Assembly: GCA_900772835.1 (NCBI GenBank) | Contig: CAAGSA010000075.1 | Coordinates: 1-20,159 of the forward strand | Source of the DNA: an uncultured Prevotella sp. | GTDB lineage: Bacteria > Bacteroidota > Bacteroidia > Bacteroidales > Bacteroidaceae | Direction of reading: 5' to 3' | Length of the DNA stretch: 20,159 nt | In this document: positions 16,176-20,159 of the stretch, one piece after another | How positions within the stretch are numbered: the stretch's first letter is position 1 | Layout: the number at the start of each line of letters is the position of its first letter | Program-made: the position numbers and the translations under genes | Notes under the pieces: generated by a model | The model's input: the letters and a program-made list of their open reading frames with translations, nothing else | Told to the model about the DNA's origin: nothing | Databases searched by the model: none

Positions 16176-16216
16176 AATAGGCACGCGGAGCAGTCATACT
16201 GTTCCACGTCCCTATT
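16176..16216 (-). promoter_or_regulatory. Long intergenic hairpin between cbiK and the BtuF-like gene
   Basis: On the minus strand AATAGGGACGTGGAACAG (16216-16199) and CTGCTCCGCGTGCCTATT (16193-16176) form 18-base arms with two mismatches and one G-T pair around the loop TATGA. TTTTGTCGTTTT follows at once. The hairpin begins about 31 bases after the cbiK stop and ends about 15-20 bases before the next start codon. It could act as a partial terminator that lowers expression of downstream genes, or as an mRNA processing or stabilising element. Confidence 0.7.
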
Positions 16217-16247
16217 GTTAATGTATATATTATTTAGTTTTAATAGT

Positions 16248-17333
16248 TTACTCTGCCTCTGGATACATAGAGTGGTAAGCGTCCTCAAGGAGTTCAGCGT
16301 TCTTTGTATGGTTGATCCATATCTGACGGATAGTAGGCAACTCGAGCAGTCCGAGAGGATTGTCGTTTGTCTGTGGTACGACAGAAGTATAACCGTTGTG
16401 GTTGAAGAACTCATACCAGCTGTTGTCCTCGCTTGTCGGTTCGCTTGCATCCCAGTAGTCGTTGCCTGCACCAGCCATATCGTTGTGAGCATGGTCACCT
16501 GCGATAGACATCAGGGCGTGGAGATAAATCTTACCAGAAGCGATATTGTTGTTCTTCATACGAGCCATTACGTTCTGCTTGTAGTTGTCCTTCATGTCAA
16601 CAGTACCTACATAGTAGTTCTTGCTGTAAACCTGCAGAGCCTCTTCGAGCTGAGTGTAGCGAACGTTAGCCTTGAAAGAGTCGTAGTTGTCAGGGTTACC
16701 ATGCCCCATGAAAGCTACAACGCCCTGAGCAGCCTCGTCCTTATAAAGGTCGTTGAGCAGCTTAGCCACATCGTCAACCTCGTCGAGGTCGTTGAGCAGC
16801 GGCATACCGAGGTGGATTTCTACGTTCTTCAGATACTCGTCGTCAAGGTGAGCATCCTTTACATAACCGTTGTTTGCGAATTTCTTCACAGCAGCAACAA
16901 CGTTGGCAAACTCCTCACCAGGGATAACCTGAAGGCTCTGTACGTAAACAGTATTGTACTTAGCTGCACCGATAGCGTGGAGGAGGTAGCGTGGCTCGTA
17001 GTAGTTGCGAGACTCGCCATGCTCACCTGCGCTTGCACGGTTGATACAGATGTCAGAAGAGAAGCAGAAGTAAACGTCTGCATCTGGGAAAGCAGCCTCA
17101 TAAGCTCTTTTTGTCTCGTCGAAAGCGGCGAAGGCATTTGTCCATGTAGAACCGAAAGCCACGAGGAGCACAGCCTTGTCTTTGCCCGACTTAGCCTTCT
17201 GTGCAGCCACCTGCTGATCGTTGAGAGTGTACTCAGAGATGATGCTCTGCTTTGAGTCGTCATCATCATCGTCGCAAGCTGCAAAGCTCAATACAGCGAG
17301 CAACATCATCATAAAGATTTTAATCTTCTTCAT
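16248..17333 (-). CDS. cbiK: Exported CbiK-type cobaltochelatase lipoprotein
   Basis: The 361-residue product matches the class II chelatase CbiK, which inserts cobalt into sirohydrochlorin in the anaerobic pathway. Fold features are VLLVAFGSTW (55-64), VQSLQVIPGEEF (131-142), and the metal-site histidines H211 in AFMGHGNPD and H281/H283 in IAGDHAHNDMAG. Unlike cytoplasmic CbiK (about 265 residues) it begins with a signal peptide and a lipobox-like FAAC with Cys20, followed directly by six Asp. That Asp run resembles the surface-export signal of Bacteroidetes lipoproteins. It is therefore probably anchored in the outer membrane, possibly facing outward. Porphyromonas gingivalis IhtB/FetB, a CbiK-like hemin-binding lipoprotein, is the closest analogy I know. 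The start overlaps the end of the receptor gene by 14 bases. Confidence 0.88.
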   Translation of the reverse strand: MKKIKIFMMMLLAVLSFAACDDDDDDSKQSIISEYTLNDQQVAAQKAKSGKDKAVLLVAFGSTWTNAFAAFDETKRAYEAAFPDADVYFCFSSDICINRASAGEHGESRNYYEPRYLLHAIGAAKYNTVYVQSLQVIPGEEFANVVAAVKKFANNGYVKDAHLDDEYLKNVEIHLGMPLLNDLDEVDDVAKLLNDLYKDEAAQGVVAFMGHGNPDNYDSFKANVRYTQLEEALQVYSKNYYVGTVDMKDNYKQNVMARMKNNNIASGKIYLHALMSIAGDHAHNDMAGAGNDYWDASEPTSEDNSWYEFFNHNGYTSVVPQTNDNPLGLLELPTIRQIWINHTKNAELLEDAYHSMYPEAE

Positions 17334-19497
17334 TTTGTTTTGATTTTTGTTTATAATTATGGTTGTTAATCTTTTTTCCTTTGTTGAACTTTATGGCAAA
17401 CGAAGCGTATATGCTTGTTCCGCCATTGTTGTTGCCCAAATGATATGGGCGCATGGTAGTATCCTTGAAATTGAAGATGTTGTCTACACCCAGTTCCACC
17501 TTATACGATGTTTCGGCGTTAGCCTTTCCGAAATCGTGTGTGGTGTTTATGCGCCATATCTGGAAATGCTTGCCGTTTCCGTTGTTCTCGTAGTAGCGTT
17601 TGCTGCTGCCACGTGTGGAGAGGCTTGCTCCGAAGCGGTATGCGGAAGAAAACCTGTGGCCGTAAATCATTGACGCATTCCATTTGTTGTGTGCCATGCC
17701 GTCGATGACAGCCTTCTTCATTCTGTCGTGCTCCACGTCATACATGTTTGCCTGCGTGTCGAGGTAGCTGTAGTTTCCAGTCAAACTCAGCTCCTTGGTG
17801 ATGTTGAACGACAGGTTGACGTCCACGCCATAGGTCTCTGCGTCTTCCATATTCATGTATCTACGTGCGGTAACCTTGCCGCTGCCGTCGCCGAGATAGC
17901 CTGTGGTTACATCCTTAGGAAGCTCCTCAACAGGTACGTTGACCAGTACTATCATGTCGTTGAGCTTGTTGTAATAGCCCGTTACCGAGGCAGAGAATCT
18001 GTCGTTGCGGTATTCAAGTCCGGCACTGAAATAGTTGCTTGTCTGCGGTTTGAGTGCTGTGTTGCCCATGTTGAAGAACGTAGATGAACCCATCACGTGG
18101 AGGTATCTGTAGTACAGTTCCTTCACAGTAGGCGACTTGAATCCCTGGCTCCATCCGAGACGCAGACGGAAGTCGCCAAGACTTGCCATTGCACTCACCT
18201 TCGGGGTGAAATGGAATCCGAATTTAGCATTGTCAACAAGTCTTGCGCCTGCCGTTATGTTCAGCCATGATATGAGGTTGAACTCATCCTGTGCGTATAT
18301 GGCAGCCGTATTGTCGTCAGCGCTGCCGTTGGCTGTTCTCATGGGAGCCTTCAGATAGTCGTATCTGTATTCCGCCCCCACGTTCAGCGTGTTGGCGTAT
18401 GGCAGATGGAATACTCCTTTCAGCATTGCCATAATGCGCTGCTGGTCAGCCTGCAGACGTTCTTTGCCTGGATAGAAAGGCACTCCGTGTTCCAGCACGC
18501 CGTCGATATAGTCGTCTTCGTATGTCTTGCTCGTATACTTATAGAAGTAGGCATGTTTGTTCCAGTCCACGTCGAGCGAGATATAGTCTTTCTTCTCCTT
18601 GTTGGTGAAGAGCTTTCCTCCCATTGCTGCAGAAGCGTTGCGGTAGAGCAGGTCGTAGGTATAGACGTCGCATGATGCATAGTTGCCGTTTGTCGGTCTG
18701 TTTATTATCTTCCTGTAGAAATATCCATTGGCATATAGCTCAAGGTTCTTTGTCGGATTATATGCTATATTCTCACTTATCTGCCAGTTTGTGAACTTGT
18801 TCACGGTTTTGTTTCTGGAGTCCTTGAGCACATGTCCTTCGGCATATTCGTTAGATGTGTTCTGCCATCCGTCGTTGTGCTGCAGCTGGAAGCTTGTGTA
18901 CGACTGTAGCTTGCCCAGTCTCAGTCCCACGCCGTTGCGTTGTCTGATGTCGTTGAAGCGGCTGTATCGTGTGGTGTTTTCGAGAAGCAGTCCCTGTGTG
19001 TCGTGCTTCTTCGTTATAATGTTTATCACTCCTGCCATGGCGTCAGAGCCATAGAGTGCAGACTGTGCACCTTTTACGATCTCGATTCTTTCGATGTTGT
19101 TAGGGTCTATGAGTCCGAGGTCGTTTTCTCCGCCATTATCGCCGTGTATTCTTTTCCCGTCGATAAGGATAAGGATATAGTTGTTTCCCAATCCTCCGAG
19201 TTGAGCCTTGCTGCCCATGTCTCCCTCGTTGAAGGAGAACGATGCCGTGAGCCCTTCGAGGATGTCTTCGATAGACTTGCCGCCATAGCTTTCTATCATC
19301 TTGCGTGAGATGACCTCGGTCTGTACAGGCACGTTTTTAAGCAAGTGTCCTGTACCGGTAGCCGTCACGACAACCTCCTGCAGCGTCTTGTCTGCATAGA
19401 TGTCCTGTTTGCTGTTTCCGTTATTCTGTTGTGCGTAAGAGTTGGCGTTATATGCGCCTGCGGCAACAGCGAGTAATATAAGATTCTTTTTTTTCAT
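17320..19497 (-). CDS. btuB: TonB-dependent outer-membrane receptor, BtuB-like (first receptor)
   Basis: The 725-residue product is an outer-membrane transporter and the first gene after the cobalamin riboswitch, which supports a corrinoid role. I start it at 19497: MKKKNLILLAVAAGAYNANS is a signal peptide, and AGGAG lies 11 bases upstream. The frame is open to 19578, but that part falls inside the riboswitch. A TonB-box-like LQEVVVTATG (39-48) is followed by a plug (about 52-162) with ILILIDGKRIHGD and GAQSALYGSDAMAGVINII, then a beta-barrel with RLRLGWSQGFKSPTVKELYY. The barrel appears to end at ASFAIKF, yet about 21 Lys/Asn-rich residues follow, reaching into the start of cbiK. A cobalt- or iron-tetrapyrrole substrate is an alternative given the chelatase next door. 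Confidence 0.88.
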   Translation of the reverse strand: MKKKNLILLAVAAGAYNANSYAQQNNGNSKQDIYADKTLQEVVVTATGTGHLLKNVPVQTEVISRKMIESYGGKSIEDILEGLTASFSFNEGDMGSKAQLGGLGNNYILILIDGKRIHGDNGGENDLGLIDPNNIERIEIVKGAQSALYGSDAMAGVINIITKKHDTQGLLLENTTRYSRFNDIRQRNGVGLRLGKLQSYTSFQLQHNDGWQNTSNEYAEGHVLKDSRNKTVNKFTNWQISENIAYNPTKNLELYANGYFYRKIINRPTNGNYASCDVYTYDLLYRNASAAMGGKLFTNKEKKDYISLDVDWNKHAYFYKYTSKTYEDDYIDGVLEHGVPFYPGKERLQADQQRIMAMLKGVFHLPYANTLNVGAEYRYDYLKAPMRTANGSADDNTAAIYAQDEFNLISWLNITAGARLVDNAKFGFHFTPKVSAMASLGDFRLRLGWSQGFKSPTVKELYYRYLHVMGSSTFFNMGNTALKPQTSNYFSAGLEYRNDRFSASVTGYYNKLNDMIVLVNVPVEELPKDVTTGYLGDGSGKVTARRYMNMEDAETYGVDVNLSFNITKELSLTGNYSYLDTQANMYDVEHDRMKKAVIDGMAHNKWNASMIYGHRFSSAYRFGASLSTRGSSKRYYENNGNGKHFQIWRINTTHDFGKANAETSYKVELGVDNIFNFKDTTMRPYHLGNNNGGTSIYASFAIKFNKGKKINNHNYKQKSKQNEED

Positions 19498-19508
19498 AAT
19501 TAGACTTT

Positions 19509-19513
19509 CTCCT
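19509..19513 (-). promoter_or_regulatory. Shine-Dalgarno sequence of the first receptor gene
   Basis: AGGAG on the minus strand lies 11 bases before the ATG at 19497, and it decides between this start and the longer frame. GGAG (19512-19509) could pair with CTCC at 19524-19521 over an 8-base loop. This is a short helix that might hide the site when the riboswitch is bound. Confidence 0.55.
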
Positions 19514-19545
19514 ATTCCTGGGAGCGTATTATCTATTCGTTTCAA

Positions 19546-19760
19546 TCTGGCAGGTATTCTGACTTTCCGTAGAGCCAACGCCTTCCCGGGAAATGCGAAA
19601 CCGTAAAGGTTTCATTCCAGTGGCGCAGATGTTAGCTCCTGTAATAAATACGGATTACAGCTGCAGGAACAGTTCGGGACTTTCACCCGATTCCCTTGCA
19701 CGGGAGTGTCGTTGTTGCCATTGTCAGCGAAATGACTTTACTTACCCCCGTTTCCAAATT
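19546..19760 (-). ncRNA. Cobalamin riboswitch (B12 element)
   Basis: Read on the minus strand, the conserved core of the adenosylcobalamin-family aptamer is present in the right order. GGGAATCGGGTGAAAGTCCC lies within 19676-19695. GCTGTAAT is at 19662-19655, GCCACTGGAAT at 19624-19614, a GAAACC...GGTTTC hairpin at 19613-19597 and CCCGGGAAGGCG at 19590-19579. The B12 box AGTCAGAATACCTGCC is at 19564-19549. It sits about 50 bases before the first receptor gene and begins almost at the predicted transcription start. High cobalamin should reduce expression of the cluster. I see no terminator after it, so translational control through the ribosome-binding site is the likely mode. The outer limits are approximate. 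Confidence 0.93.
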
Positions 19761-19765
19761 AAGTG

Positions 19766-19796
19766 CAAAGGTAGAATTTATTTTAATAACTGCAAA
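19766..19796 (-). promoter_or_regulatory. Bacteroidetes sigma-ABfr-type promoter of the B12 cluster
   Basis: On the minus strand TTTG (19796-19793) is followed after exactly 19 bases by TACCTTTG (19773-19766). This matches the Bacteroidetes consensus TTTG-N19-21-TAnnTTTG. Transcription would start near 19758-19761, directly before the riboswitch, giving a leader of about 260 bases. Confidence 0.85.
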
Positions 19797-19981
19797 ATTT
19801 TGTTTGATTTATTTTTCTGAAAGGTGGAAAAGAGGATGGCGGTTATGAAATACGACTCATCAGGCACCTCTGTTAATGATGTTTGTTGTTGGAAAACTCT
19901 CAATGTCCTTGCCTCATCCGAAGCATCATGTTTTGATGTTCATTTTTGTAGATTTTCAGAAAGAACAAATTTGTTCGTTTT
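19797..19981. other. Unassigned region upstream of the promoter
   Basis: I see no convincing gene. A 60-codon plus-strand frame (19824-20006) runs into the tandem repeats and has no family motif. A minus-strand frame is open for about 45 codons but lacks a start codon. A perfect 14-base palindrome, GAACAAATTTGTTC, lies at 19963-19976 just before the repeat array. Confidence 0.5.
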
Positions 19982-20159
19982 TAGAAAGTCGGTAACTTTC
20001 TCATAGAAACTCCGTAACTTTCCTATAGAAAGTCGGTAACTTTTTCATAGAAACTCCGTAACTTTCCTGTAGAAAGTCGGTAACTTTCTCATAGAAACTC
20101 CGTAACTTTCCTGTAGAAAGTCGGTAACTTTCTCATAGAAACTCCGTAACTTTCCTATA
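19982..20159. repeat. Tandem array of 44-base units made of two 22-base halves
   Basis: The motif AGAAAGTCGG recurs at 19983, 20027, 20071 and 20115, an exact 44-base period. Each unit holds two related 22-base halves: one starts AGAAAGTCGGTAACTTTCTC and the other AGAAACTCCGTAACTTTCCT. The first half is a perfect inverted repeat (AGAAAGT-CGGTA-ACTTTCT). The junction between units also pairs (ACTTTC-CTATA-GAAAGT, with a G variant). Differences between copies are few (CTAT or CTGT; TTTTTC or TTTCTC). The array runs off the window edge and carries stop codons in its frames, so it is noncoding. Confidence 0.93.

Noticed and set aside
19498..19578. A 27-residue N-terminal extension of the first receptor
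   Set aside because: It would be read from the B12 box of the riboswitch, and the signal peptide with a Shine-Dalgarno sequence starts at 19497.
19824..20006. Small plus-strand gene of 60 codons at the right edge
   Set aside because: It has no recognisable motif and no ribosome-binding site, and it runs into the repeat array.
19982..20159. CRISPR array
   Set aside because: The period is 44 bases made of two related 22-base halves with no variable spacers, so it is a simple tandem repeat.

Overview
The window is dominated by one long minus-strand gene cluster for cobalamin (vitamin B12) synthesis and corrinoid uptake. It runs right to left from about 19760 to 910. The source looks like a member of the Bacteroidales, most likely a Prevotella/Segatella-type gut bacterium. 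Reasons: the promoter has the Bacteroidetes form TTTG-N19-TAnnTTTG; most start codons lack a clear Shine-Dalgarno sequence; there are TonB receptor/lipoprotein pairs and a lipoprotein with an Asp-rich surface-export signal; and there is a remnant of a Bacteroidales-type IS1380 transposase. The genus is an inference.

Layout in transcription order. A Bacteroidetes promoter (19766-19796) feeds a cobalamin riboswitch (about 19546-19760). Next comes an uptake block: a first TonB-dependent receptor (17320-19497), an exported CbiK-type cobaltochelatase lipoprotein (16248-17333), a long intergenic hairpin (16176-16216), a BtuF-like lipoprotein (15019-16155) and a second TonB-dependent receptor (12893-14971). 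A tightly packed biosynthetic block follows: CbiH-CbiC (11491-12891), CbiE-CbiT (10329-11498), CbiG-CbiF (8506-10332) and CbiJ-CbiD (6743-8509) fusions; a BtuC-like permease (5721-6761); CbiA split into two overlapping genes (5024-5686 and 4431-5027); CbiP/CobQ (2927-4399); threonine-phosphate decarboxylase CobD (1911-2930); and CbiB (910-1926). Most junctions overlap by 4 to 19 bases, which points to translational coupling. A hairpin with a T tract at 830-868 is the probable end of the transcript.

Together the genes cover most of the anaerobic (cobalt-early) corrin pathway from cobalt-factor III to adenosylcobinamide phosphate, plus part of a corrinoid importer. Not seen here: CbiL (C20 methyltransferase), the corrinoid adenosyltransferase, the nucleotide-loop genes (CobU/T/S/C) and the BtuD ATPase. 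The only cobaltochelatase encoded here carries a lipoprotein signal, so it is probably not the cytoplasmic enzyme of the pathway.

The two ends of the window are unlike the cluster. The left end (1-740) is a scar region with a truncated histidine-phosphatase gene, a frameshifted transposase remnant, and inverted repeats. The right end (19982-20159) is a tandem array of 44-base units, each made of two related 22-base halves, that runs off the window.
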